A stretch of 64,000 nucleotides of DNA from Neoceratodus forsteri (Eukaryota > Chordata > Ceratodontiformes > Ceratodontidae): assembly GCA_016271365.2 (NCBI GenBank), contig CM028129.1, positions 1,007,203,501 to 1,007,267,500 of the forward strand, given 5' to 3'. Shown here one piece after another: positions 53,281-63,320 of the stretch. The position numbers and the translations under genes are program-made. The notes beneath the pieces were generated by a model that saw only the letters and a program-made list of their open reading frames with translations, was not told where the DNA came from and did not search any database. Position 1 is the first letter of the stretch; each line of letters opens with the position of its first letter.

Positions 53281-54480
53281 CGATCAGTTGTGAAAATGCA
53301 TAACATTTGAGACAGACCAATTAGCAAGATTAAAATTATATAGTTTTGTTAATGGTGTGTACTGTTTCGTGGACTTGGTCAAAATGGTTAGCAGTCTACT
53401 GATAAGCATTCTGAAAATGGTTAGCATTACCCGGTTTTGCTGTGCTATGCTGTACTTAAGCAATATACTACGAGAGGGTGTTGATGATGCGAGGATCTAC
53501 CCACGCCTGGGGTGTTTTGCCTCGTGGCCAAAACACCAGTGGGTATATAACTGTCATCTCAGTCAACTCTTGCGATTATCTGACTCCTATTCGTTGGAGA
53601 GAAAATAGTAAATAGTTATTTTTCCTCATTTTTTATTTATTTTTTAACTGTTTTTATTAGTCTGCCAGAAAGAAGTAGTCCTTGGTTTCTTGGGGTGTGG
53701 TGATACTGGGCATGAGCAGTACTGCTTCCTACTTCCCAGCACAGTGCTTTTTTTGGAGGCCAGTAAATATTAAATGTGCCCAGTTGATGCACCTTTAGGC
53801 GAAGATTGAATTCATTCTTTCCGCTTTTTTTTCCTGGTAGAGAGTCTGGGGAGAAACAGACAAGCTAGCAGAGAATAGAGCGGCATCTGAAGACTGTGCC
53901 GCAGAGGTGAGAAAGAGCGCACCCTAGACAGAGACCGGAAAACAGGAGGAACCGGAATAGGGGGGACAAAAGTGGTGAAAAGAATACTGGGGGGAAAAAA
54001 AGAGTTGAACTGCCGCAGGCTTGATTAAAATAAAAAACGTAACTAATGAGAGGTGATTTATTTAGACCCCTGGTGATGGCACCTGAACAGCATATGAACA
54101 AGGTGCAAACGGATGGCTCCTGCGTGAAGTACTGGGCTCGCACTATGTTTTAAGCTTAGGGGTTTAACAGGGAGATGTGACCGATGAAAGATTGCATATT
54201 TATTTATTTTTTTTAAGTTTTGTGATTTGGACGGGGGTTTGAATAGGGGAACAGAAGCGAAGGAGCTGTTTTGGGAGATGACGGTTTACTGATGATTCTT
54301 CTCTTTGCCAGTTCTGGGTTTGTGTTGCTCGGAATGATTTCAGGGGAGTTACTGATGTGGTTGACTGCCGGCTGGCACCTCTTCCTGTGGGGTGATTGTA
54401 GCTTTTACAATGGGAGAGGAGTGCCAGGCAGCCAATAAGATTATAGGATTTGTGCTTAATTTCTATGCCCATTGTAAAAT
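53281..54480. other. Unassigned, with a TATA-box-like site
   Basis: GGGTATATAACTG at about 53,540 has a good TATA match, followed 45 bases on by a T-rich tract. Could be the U3 of an unrecognised LTR. CR1 sequence resumes at 54,485, so this block (1.2 kb) is probably an insertion or a join between CR1 scraps. No ends were found. Confidence 0.3.
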
Positions 54481-54484
54481 AGCT

Positions 54485-54670
54485 ATTTAATACCCTGAGC
54501 AGAGACCTAAAGACTGAGTAGAGACCTGAGAAAACTTGAGGGTGGTCAGGGATATTAGCAGCTAGGATTTAGTGTAGAAAAAGTACCAAATCATGCACTT
54601 GGCACAGAAACCCAGGGGCAGAGTACGGTATGGGTGGAGAGGTATACAGTAGCATCTAAAAATTCACTAT
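54485..54670 (+). mobile_element. CR1 fragment
   Basis: AGACCTGAGAAAACTTGAGG and CAAATCATGCACTTGGCACA match 20,945-21,035 (GACCTGAGAAAACTCAAAG; AAAATCATGCACTTAGAAG). Short and broken. Confidence 0.8.
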
Positions 54671-54685
54671 GTTGATCATCGGTTA

Positions 54686-55014
54686 GCTCCAGCTCGTCAT
54701 GGGCTCCCTGTCCCACAGGCGCAGGCAGTCGGACACCGGGCGGCCGGCACTTCCTCAGCCGCCGCCCGAGGCCTCAAGCCCGGACTCCTCCAGCTGAAAG
54801 CCGAGCTCCAGCTCTCCACGGGCTCCCTGCCCCACAGGCGCAGGCACTCGGACACCGAGCGGCCGGCCGAGACCTCAAGCCTGGGCTCCTCCAGCTGAAA
54901 GCCGAGCTCCAGCTCTCCACAGGCTCCCTGCCCCACAGGCACTCGGACACCAGGCGGCCGGCGCTTCCTCAGCCGCTGCCCGAGACCTCAAGCTCGGACT
55001 CCTCCAGCTGAAAG
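54686..55014 (+). repeat. GC-rich tandem repeat, three units of about 100-115 bp
   Basis: Units start at about 54,686, 54,801 and 54,902, each CCGAGCTCCAGCTCTCCACG...GGACTCCTCCAGCTGAAA. The second unit lacks a 20-base GC-rich block. The third ends in a donor-like AAAG|GTACGC. A fourth copy is at 55,380-55,499. Confidence 0.9.
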
Positions 55015-55379
55015 GTACGCAAAAGCCACTAACCACTTGGGAAGCGAGCGCTCTTGGGTGCTGGTTTCCGATTGGCTCCTGCAGTCTCATTCTGTTTTCT
55101 CTTCTAAATCCTGCAGAAATTGAACTTGCTCTTTAAAACTGTTCCAAAAAAGCTGTATTTACTTGATTCCTGTGTTTAAAGTTTAATTCTCACATTGCTT
55201 AGAGTGTAAAGGGACAAGATTTAAGTGATTCAGCTTCTCTGTGAAATCTTTGTGTGCCAGACTTTAGGCGCCAAGGGGAACACACATCCCTTTTGTCCTG
55301 CAGATTTGGCTCTCCTGCTGGTGCAGACAGTCTTTGTCCTCGGCCAGCTCTTAAAACTTGTTTCTCCCTCTCTCCCCAG

Positions 55380-55499
55380 CCGAGCTCCAGCTCTCCACGG
55401 GCTCCCTGCCCCACAGGTGCAGGCACTCGGACACCGGTTGGCCAGCGCTTCCTCAGTAGCCGCCCGAGACCTTAAGCCCGGACTCCTCCAGCTGAAAGG
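55380..55499 (+). repeat. Isolated fourth unit, flanked by splice-like sites
   Basis: Preceded by TCTCCCTCTCTCCCCAG and followed by AAAG|GTACGG: exon-like borders on both sides of a repeat unit. Shares the following CAAAAGCC.CTAA with the third unit, so the duplicated module is unit plus downstream sequence. Confidence 0.75.
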
Positions 55500-56100
55500 T
55501 ACGGCAAAAGCCGCTAATTTTATGCCCACCCACCCACCCACCACCACTTATTAAATACACCATTTTCTTGCCCACTTCTAAAACATGCCTATGAGCGTCC
55601 TTATCATCCTCTCTAATTGATCGAGTCGTCCGTGAGAGCCAGAGTTTACAGACGACTCCACAGACATCTTCTCTTGAGACCTCATTATCCCATCCTGTAG
55701 CGCACATTCCCCTAATTTTGTACAAAATGGGGGGTCTGGATTCCATCCTTATGAAGGGATCCCCTCTACTATAGACACTGATCACCCTCTGTTGTGCTCA
55801 GGTGGCATTTAATCCCCAGATGCCAGTGCACACAGAGCCTGACCCCTCGGAAACTTGTTACTCATACATCGGTTTACCTACCAGCTACTTATGTGCCGTA
55901 CAGTCTGGTCTACTGTTGGAATACAATCCAGAAATTTATCGAGTCTGTATTCGTACCGAGCAGCCTCCTCATGCTAGTCCTTCTGTTCGTTAGTGTTAGT
56001 CACCCTCTACACATCTCTGTCAGGGTGTTGCTTCATCTAGCACTAGGGCAGTACACCCTTTGGGGGTGGTGACAGGCACACACATCATGCTAAGAACCCC
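55500..56100 (+). other. Probable LINE leader before the Rex1-like ORF
   Basis: No strong frame; a (CCCA)n run near 55,531-55,545. Position directly before the LINE ORF suggests 5' UTR. Confidence 0.4.
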
Positions 56101-56151
56101 AGGCGTACCAGGACCAAGCTCCTTAGGCTAACACTAGCAGCCTTAACGAAG

Positions 56152-57234
56152 ATGCTACTTCTTCTACTAATTTGTTTAGGTAATATTGAACTCGACCCTG
56201 GTCCTATCTCTCCCCTCACTTCTCCATCAGATACAGCCACCAACAAAGGTATGAGCTTTTGGCACGTCAATATCTGCAGCCTCCTGAAGAAGTTCACAGT
56301 GGTTCAGGTGTGGCTCAGTCATAACCAACCAGATGTCCTGGTAATTTCTGAATCCTGGCTTAGGTTGGCTTCCCAGGACAGTGAGATTAACATCCCATCC
56401 TACCAGCTATTCAGAACCGACAGGCCTACTAGGGGAGGTGGACTAGCTATATATGTTAAGGAAAGATTTGTGACATCCTGTCTGGATTCAAGCACTGCTA
56501 TAAACGAGTTTGAATGTCTTACTTTCAAGGTTGATCTATCCTCCTCTCTGGCCATTAGAGTGATCAGCTGCTGTAGACCCCCATCTGTGGGTAATCTACT
56601 CCTATCTCACCTTAATAACACCATTGAGAAAGAGAACCTGGAAACTATCATACTTGGGGACTGTAACTTTGATTGGCTCTCCAAGGGCGCCTCACCGTTA
56701 AATATCTTCTGTGACTCTCACGGGTTAGCACAACTAATACAAGAATCCACGTATCCGAACAAAAAGAACCCATGTAACAGCTCATTGCTGGGTGTCATTT
56801 TAGTTGATAAACCACATCTTTACACGCATGGCAGAACTTTCTTTTCTGATGTCACTGACCACTGCTTTATTGCCGAATTTGGGTCATTACACCACATAAG
56901 CACCACATCTAAATTTATCACTAAAAGGACTTGGCGCAACTTTGATGCAGCCGCTTATGCATACAAATTGGGACATTCACCACGCTGGCAGGATTTCTAC
57001 CTAGCCACTGAGGTAAACACGGTCTACGACATATTTCATGAGATTCTTGTAAGAGCCCTAGACGCACACGCCCTGAAGGTAAAAATCAGAACAAAAAGAA
57101 AAACCTGTCGATGGTTCACACCTGAACTGAAAATCGCCCTGCTTTGCAGGGATAAGCTGTGGAAAAAGGCGAGACAAACAAAACTGGACCCAGACTGGTG
57201 CCAGTTCAGAAAGGCATGCAACGCCTGTACTTAA
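56152..57234 (+). pseudogene. Rex1-like ORF2, endonuclease part with a 2A-like start
   Basis: 360 codons, ending at one TAA that separates it from the next open piece. Starts MLLLLLICLGNIELDPGP: a hydrophobic run then GNIELDPGP, close to the 2A motif D-x-E-x-N-P-G-P but with D where N is needed. Endonuclease: WHVNICSLLKKF, VISESWL, IILGDCNFDWL (one Cys inserted in GDFN), SDVTDHCFIAEF. Nicks the target. The single stop at 57,232-57,234 and the frame breaks further on make it non-functional as it stands. Confidence 0.85.
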
Positions 57235-57979
57235 ATGATCAAAGATGCCAAAGCATCATTTTACCTTAAGGAGTTGGACTCTGCTGCAAAGTGTTCTTCT
57301 AAATTCCAGAGGACTATTAAGGATATGTCCAGTTATACATCAAGTAATTCCTTGCCACCTAAAATCATGTCTGAAGGAAGAACCACATGTGACAAACATG
57401 ACATCCTAGAAGCCTTCAACAGTCATTTTGCCACAGCTGGACTGGCCTTTGACAATTCCCCGGCAGCTATGGCCTGCGCCAAACTAAGTGTCCCCTCTGC
57501 TGACACCACTGCTCCAGTCGCTGGCTTCTCCTTCCAACCTGTACAGTTGAAGGAGGTTGAAGATCTGATACTTCGGGTGGATGAAAAAAAGAGCACTGGA
57601 GTGGACTCTTCTGGATCCTTAGTTAATAAAAATCACATATCACGTCCTTGCTGTTCCTATTACACACCTATTCAATCTATCTTTGGCACAAGGATCCCTT
57701 CCCATCATTTGGAAAACTGCCCATGTTATCCTGTTGCACAAATCTGGTGATGCCTGCGACCTAAATAACTACAGGCCGGTCTCATTACTGCCTGTCTTGT
57801 CTAAGCTTCTAGAAAAAGTTGTTGGCAATCAACTTAAAGTTTATCTGGAAATTAACAACTTAGTAAATCCTATGCAATTGGGCTTTAGGTTCAAGCACAG
57901 CACCATTTTGGCACTTGCCAAAGTAACTAACGACTGGTACAGTGACCTTGACAGCAGAATCTTTGCGCAGTTTTCTTAG
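57235..57979 (+). pseudogene. Rex1-like RT, N-terminal blocks
   Basis: Continuing in frame after the stop: HDILEAFNSHF, VDEKKSTGVDSSGSLV (usual ..K.TG.DGI), then a frameshift near 57,650-57,690 into 57,683-57,979: IIWKTAHVILLHKSGDACDL, NNYRPVSLLPVLSKLLEK and LGFRFKHSTILALAKV. The usual 'S' residues are preserved. Confidence 0.85.
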
Positions 57980-58710
57980 ACCTTAGCAAGGCTTTCGATA
58001 CTGTGGACCCCACAGCCTTCTAATCTCCACACTGAAGAGTATAGGTCTTGATCCTGGATCCTTGCAGTGGTTTACGGAATACCTGGTAGGTCGGCAGCAA
58101 CAAGTCAAAGCCGAGGGGGAGCTTTCCTCTCTCAAACCTTTGCTCAAGGGAGTACCACAAGGATCTATTCTGGGACCTTTGCTCTTCACAATTTATATCA
58201 GTAACATCGATTAGGGCATCAGCAAGGCCAAAATACATCGGTTTGCAGACGACACAGTGGTCTTTATAAGTCATCCGACTGCCCAAGCTGCCTGTGCGGA
58301 CCTTCAGGAAGAATTTGACCTGCTCCAGACCCAGCTTCTCCATAAAAAGCTTCTCTTAAACGTGAAAAAGACGAAGGCCATGCTGTTCGTACTAGTTAGC
58401 CAAATGACTAATCCTGCTAGCTCTGGGACATTGCCCCTGATCACTACTCTTCTAGGAGAGAAATTGGATTTTACCCCTAAGTTCAAATACTTAGGAGTGT
58501 GGCTTGACCAGAACCTTACATTCGCAGAGCATGTTGAAGAACTGGTAAAGAAGTTAAGACAGAGACTGGGCCTTTTTTACAGAATTAGCAAATTCCTCAC
58601 TTGTGATGCCAAACAGAGACTAGTCCAGTCTACTTTTCTCTTCCTAATCGACTATGGTGATGATTTTTTTTTTTTTAATATAGCCACTGTCCTAAAGCCT
58701 CGCTAATCCA
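57980..58710 (+). pseudogene. Rex1-like RT, palm and thumb
   Basis: LDLSKAFDTV near 57,976 and LKGVPQGSILGPLLFTIYIS near 58,146-58,205, then a TAG at 58,213, HRFADDTVVF (catalytic Asp pair intact) near 58,237, LLLNVKKTKAMLFVL and FKYLGVWLDQNLTFAEHV, to a T-run at 58,665-58,678 that breaks the frame. Confidence 0.85.
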
Positions 58711-59014
58711 ACTGGACATGCTATTTCACAGAGCCATCAGATATATTACCGGTCTTCCCCTCTCTACCCATCACTGCCTATTATACAAAGCCATAGGATG
58801 GCCATCGCTTGCGTTTAGGCGTGAAAGAAATGCAGTCATCTGGACTTACAGAGCTGTCCTAAAAATATTCCCTCAATATATTACTGAATGTCTTCCCATG
58901 GTTGAGCTGGGACCATACGGCTTAAGGAGTTCATCGTATATCTCTGTGTGCATCCATAGAGTTGCTACCCGCTTCGGTAGAATGGCCTTTAGCTTTTCGA
59001 TGATGACCCTATAG
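58711..59014 (+). pseudogene. Rex1-like ORF2 C-terminal part
   Basis: LFHRAIRYITGLPLSTHHCL followed by LLYKAIGWPSLAFRRERN, the 'h..lyk..gw..l..RR' C-terminal block of Rex1/CR1 ORF2s. Ends at 59,014. Confidence 0.75.
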
Positions 59015-60290
59015 AACAAAATCCAAAAAATAGTAAAACTAAGTCACATCTGCAGTGTGCACGCCTTCAAAGCACTATACACCCAAAGCGTATGTGAATA
59101 CTGCAATTGTCACCCGCACTAATTTTAGCTAGATTGCCCCAGAGCCTGGCCCTAAATATGTGCAGTCATTCCCTAAGTCACTCTTGTGCATGCATTATTA
59201 ATCCGTATGTTCTCGTTACGTCTAGTCCCTGTGCCATTGCATATTATATGTAAGTCTCCCCAAATTTTTCTGAGTTTCCTAAAACAAAATAATGTGTCAT
59301 ACCCCTGTGGTGGTTGTACCTTTGCAAGCCACCTCGGAGCTCTCCTGCCTGGGCTCTTCACCAACAATTACCGCTAGCGCCACTAACCAACTGGATCGCG
59401 AGTGCCCCCTGGTCACTGCTTCCGATTGGTTCCTGCAAATCTCCTTGGCGATCCTCCGTTACCGGCGAGATGTATTGAATGGTCCGCCGCACTCTGATTA
59501 TCCAGCTGTCACCGTGTTGTCCCCTCCCGATGAAATCCCTCCGTATGACTAAAGTGCTCTCAGTAGTAGTATAAGAGCTAGCCTTCCACATGGCTAAAGT
59601 GCTCTCACTAGATATATAAGCGTTCAGCCCCCCTTTGAATCATAGACCGCATCTGGCCATAGGAGCCGTAGCGCTCACATCCTAACCCTGTGGTCTGTTG
59701 GTATGATGGACATGGCAAAAAGTGATAGTATCTAGTACTGGACTAAATACGCGGTAGAGGTCATTTCACCTGTGCCCAGTACCTTGCTTATACCCCTCCA
59801 CAGCATGCAGCGGCTCAGCTGGCCGCAGAGCCGATGCAAGTACCCATGGGATTGCGGTATTAGTACCCAGCAGGCTACCAGCACCTAGCTCCTCCCTAGT
59901 ATAGACTCACCTGCCTACTCATTCGTGAACTGGTCAAGAATAGCTGCATCACTTACATGTGCCTGCCCTAACAGCATCACCTGGGACTAGCCTATCTTTT
60001 TTCTGTGATCCTTTATGATTATATGATTATGATCCTTTCCTGTATATCTCAGGTCTGCCTACTCAATCTGCATACTGGTTAATGCCTGTTGTATCACTGG
60101 TTTTGCTATGTGTGTATGTCTTTGATACACGCTGTACTGTTTGTATGGTTCTTGTTTTGCACTTCCACTATGTCTTTATTGCCTCTGTAAATATTGATAT
60201 TGATGTTTGCTTTGTAATATAATCTGGACTTAACCAGGTCCATCTTGCAAATGAGCTTGCTCAATGATGTTTCGCCTGGATAAAGATTTT
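59015..60290 (+). other. 3' region of the Rex1-like LINE, with promoter-like sequence
   Basis: Non-coding. 59,380-59,450 (CACTAACCAACTGGATCGCG..TTCCGATTGGTTCCTGCA) resembles 55,030-55,085 near the GC-rich units. GATATATAAGCG near 59,610 is TATA-like. Ends with AATCTGG..GATAAAGATTTTGATTG. Either a 3' UTR or a second, truncated copy's leader. Confidence 0.45.
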
Positions 60291-60296
60291 GATTGA

Positions 60297-60699
60297 GTGA
60301 TGCTTACTTTATGCCATGTGGTAATTTTGCATAAAGTACCATCCAACCGCATATTTTAGATAGCAAAAAAGTAAAAATCAGTCCACATAGAACCCTTAGC
60401 GTACCAATATACTCTTGGAAAGCCGCCATTTTTTTTTCTACAGCTAACTGCGCCGTTCCACAAAATCAAAAACTGTTCAAGAGAAGTGAAACCAAAAATG
60501 TTAGATCTAGGCTCTAGTTTTGAATGACCAACAGCTAACTGGCATCGCTAAATGCAGACCGCTCACATTTTCGGTTATAATCACGCTTTTGCGCCACTTG
60601 GCTCATTCAGGTTGCTCCAGCTATCTTCGGGGCATGCGAAGGCTTCTGCTCAGCAACAAACTATTTTGTGTAGAGAGAAGGATATTTTATTAATATTGG
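60297..60699. other. Unassigned AT-rich spacer
   Basis: Nothing recognised. Ends TTGG, immediately before the solo LTR. Confidence 0.4.
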
Positions 60700-62027
60700 T
60701 GTAACCCTTACTTCTCTCTGCTGTGTAATTATGGGTACTTCCTTGCAGCTTCTACCCAAGTCACTGTCTGGGCTTGGTCTGATATTTGCAGTCACTCTAG
60801 GGCAGGCTGCACACTCCAGAGACTCCAAGATGGTGCAAACAGCACCCCTCCTCCCCTCCCATGTCTAGGGGTTAAGATGGAAAAGTCACGGAGAAGGGGG
60901 GGAGGGCACCAGTTCCAAACTTAGGCAGTAAACATTTCAGCAGAATAAAAAAACAAAACAGTACCTCAGTAAGCGGTGGGATTCTTCAGGTGACAGCGTG
61001 AACTCTGTTGGGGTACGGGAGGTGTTCTTTTCAGCTGGAGGGTAACTTGGCACAGTTCTGTACTGGAGACAAATTCATTAGGAATACAGGCAAACAGTCA
61101 AACAAGTCATTTAGGCTCAGATACAAGGATGCGGTCCAGCTAGGAAAATTGGATGCAGTCAGGCGTATTTTATTTTCAACAGTTCAAAGGCATCAGGCCA
61201 TAACTAAATCTACTCCATGGAGCGGCACGGGCACACATTAGAATCGACACATTACAATGGCAAACAGCCATGGCGCTTCTCTTTTAGGGGACATGGGTCC
61301 TGATCCTGTAACGCTTTTCTCTTTGGACCTGAATGGCTCTTGGCATTCCATGGGCAAGCAGGCTTTAGCTCGATATTTCCTCAATGTCTCTTTTGGTCTT
61401 TCACTCTCCCCGCCGTAGGGCATGGGGGAACATCACTGCAATGGGGCACACATTTTGGATGTTGGGCACAGTCCTTACTCCTATGGTCTCCCACCCTTCC
61501 AGACTCTGCGGGGGGTGTGTCTAATCGCGAGGGGGGCAACCTTCCCAGGAGTGAGCACTCTGAAACAGCTATTCTTTCACTAGCAGATAGGTGGACATGG
61601 ACTTACGGCATGGGTCCAGTCTGCCATACTGTACCCTCCGGAACCAGGACAGTGTGACTTTTCCAGTCTGGGCCTGCCATGGCAGCCACCTGTCGTCTTC
61701 ACTGTCTCACCGGAGCTGGACGGGCTCCACACTTTAAACTCCCTTCTCGATGCTGCGGCACTCCATAATGTTCTCCCCATCAATAGATGTGGGGGTTCAT
61801 CCTCTATGTTTGGGCACTGGGGGACAGTTGGCCCACCCTGGGCCCGCACTCCTCCGTTCCCGATTGGCGGCTCTTACAGGCCCCGGCGCATCTCTCCAAG
61901 AACTCCCCAATGGACTTTCTCCTCACAGGCACATTCTCCGACCTTAGCCACAGCGGTGTGTGATGCCCAAGATCTGCCCCTTTTGCGAGCCTGGCATCAC
62001 ACAAGGTTCCTAATGCCAGGGGTTACA
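60700..62027 (+). repeat. Probable solo LTR (1,328 bp)
   Basis: Begins TGTAACCCTTAC and ends AGGGGTTACA, the same edge pattern as the LTRs at 10,163 and 15,713, but the inside does not align by eye, so it is a relative or an unrelated family with the same ends. GC-rich in the second half. AATAAAAAAAC near 60,943. Flanks TTGG / TTAG match at 3 of 4 for a TSD. No second copy follows, so this is a solo LTR. Confidence 0.6.
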
Positions 62028-62164
62028 TTAGCATTAATAAATGAGTAAAAAAGCTTTCCTTTCACTTTTTTGTGTGTAATTGTCATGTTTCTTAATTGTA
62101 TAATTGGAGTGATCCATGACAGGGTGTGGGTTTTACCTACACCTGGCATTGTTGGTCAATTGGC

Positions 62165-62336
62165 CTGCAGCCTCATGAGCAGTGAGACCACATCTCTGCA
62201 AGGGCATAGAGTGGAGGCAGTTCAGAGGAGGGCAACTAAATTGGTGCAGGGTCTGCATTATAAGCCTACGAGGAAAGAGTAAAGGGCGTCTGTATATACA
62301 CCTTGGGGGGGGGGTGATGGAGACCTTCAAATATTT
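62165..62336 (+). mobile_element. CR1 fragment, left part
   Basis: GTGGAGGCAGTTCAGAGGAG and GGCAACTAAATTGGTGCAGG encode the VEAVQRRATKLVQGL block, then GVMETFKY. It is cut at the target duplication AAATATTT (62,329-62,336) and continues at 63,059. Confidence 0.85.
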
Positions 62337-63050
62337 GACTAGTTCTTCCCTTTCTACCAATTCTCTTTCCTGCCTCCTTCGTATTTTCACATCCCCCTCC
62401 TACAGCTTCTCCTGACCCTCTCTCCAGGCCCGCTAATTTCCACCCCTACTCTCACCCTTCTTACCCACTTCTTTCACCTGCTCCCTATCTGCCTCTTCTA
62501 CCCCCAACTTCAATTTTCTCATCCCCCTCTCATCGTTCCTGCTATTACTGTACCTTTTTCCCCCCAAATTCTTTTGCTTTCCACCCTCTTGCTTTTCCCT
62601 TTGTGGGGTTCTTGCATCTCGAATGGGACAGTTTGACTGTCTGGTTGCCCTACTCCATCCCATGTATGTTTCGGGTTTACAACGTCCCTTATGGTATGTT
62701 TTATTGCAGGCGCACTTGCTCATTTTTGGCCTGTAATTATGATTGTGCATAAAACAAAATTTATATGTTTGTTTATACGTTGACTTATATTGGTTACAGT
62801 TCCCGTTTCTCTACACTCTGGAATTTTCTGTATGTAAGTTGGTTGTCTCATGTATACAAATCAGTTGTCTTGTGTAATCTGTTCTCCTAAGTTACTGTAG
62901 AGATCATGTGTATTTTGTTCAGATCTTCTACTATGTACTCTGTTCTGTATTAAATTGGGTATACCCACTTCCCTTTTCCCTCAGGACGCACCTGGAAACA
63001 AGCTATTGCAGCTCAGTTTGTCTTTCCTGGTGAAACTTTTCAAATAAAAT
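62337..63050 (+). mobile_element. LINE 3'-end insertion (714 bp)
   Basis: Flanked by AAATATTT at 62,329-62,336 and 63,051-63,058. Ends in ..TTTTCAAATAAAAT, which gives an AATAAA signal and tail. A long pyrimidine-rich tract occupies 62,340-62,570. No coding part. Probably a 5'-truncated LINE tail; which family is not known. Confidence 0.65.
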
Positions 63051-63320
63051 AAATATTTCACAGGAGTAAGTAAGGTACAGGAGAGAAGTATTTTTCAGAA
63101 GAAAAAGGTGCTTAAGAACAAGGGGACATGCAGTGAAGCTGGAGGGGTAGATTCAGGAGAGATGTGAGGATGTGTTTCACAGAAAGAGTGGTGGATTTCT
63201 GGAATAGTCTTCCAGCAGAAGTGGTGGGTTCAAGAATGCATGGAACAGGCAAAAGAGAATCTTGGTGGAGAAGGAACTGGAGCTCAAGAAGGGTCTTCGA
63301 TGACACTATAGGTAAGGGAA
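63051..63320 (+). mobile_element. CR1 fragment, right part
   Basis: Resumes after the insertion with FTGVSKVQERSIF, then a frameshift near 63,170, ERVVDFWNSLPAEVV, and the CR1 C terminus near 63,250. Confidence 0.8.

Larger units (their letters stand above)
56101..60290 (+). mobile_element. Rex1/CR1-like LINE, plus strand, nearly full ORF2
   Basis: Coding blocks run from 56,152 to about 59,010 with few breaks, followed by a 1.3-kb 3' region ending GGATAAAGATTTTGATTGAG at about 60,296. Endonuclease-RT order is standard. GC-rich units at 54,686-55,499 may be its promoter region (inferred), because a segment next to them recurs in its 3' region (about 59,380-59,450). Confidence 0.85.

Noticed and set aside
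53292..54480. LTR beginning TGTGAAAATGC
   Set aside because: No matching end, TSD or second copy was found.
54697..55547. ORFs across the GC-rich repeats on both strands
   Set aside because: Produced by repeat units without stops; no shared protein motif and frames differ between units.
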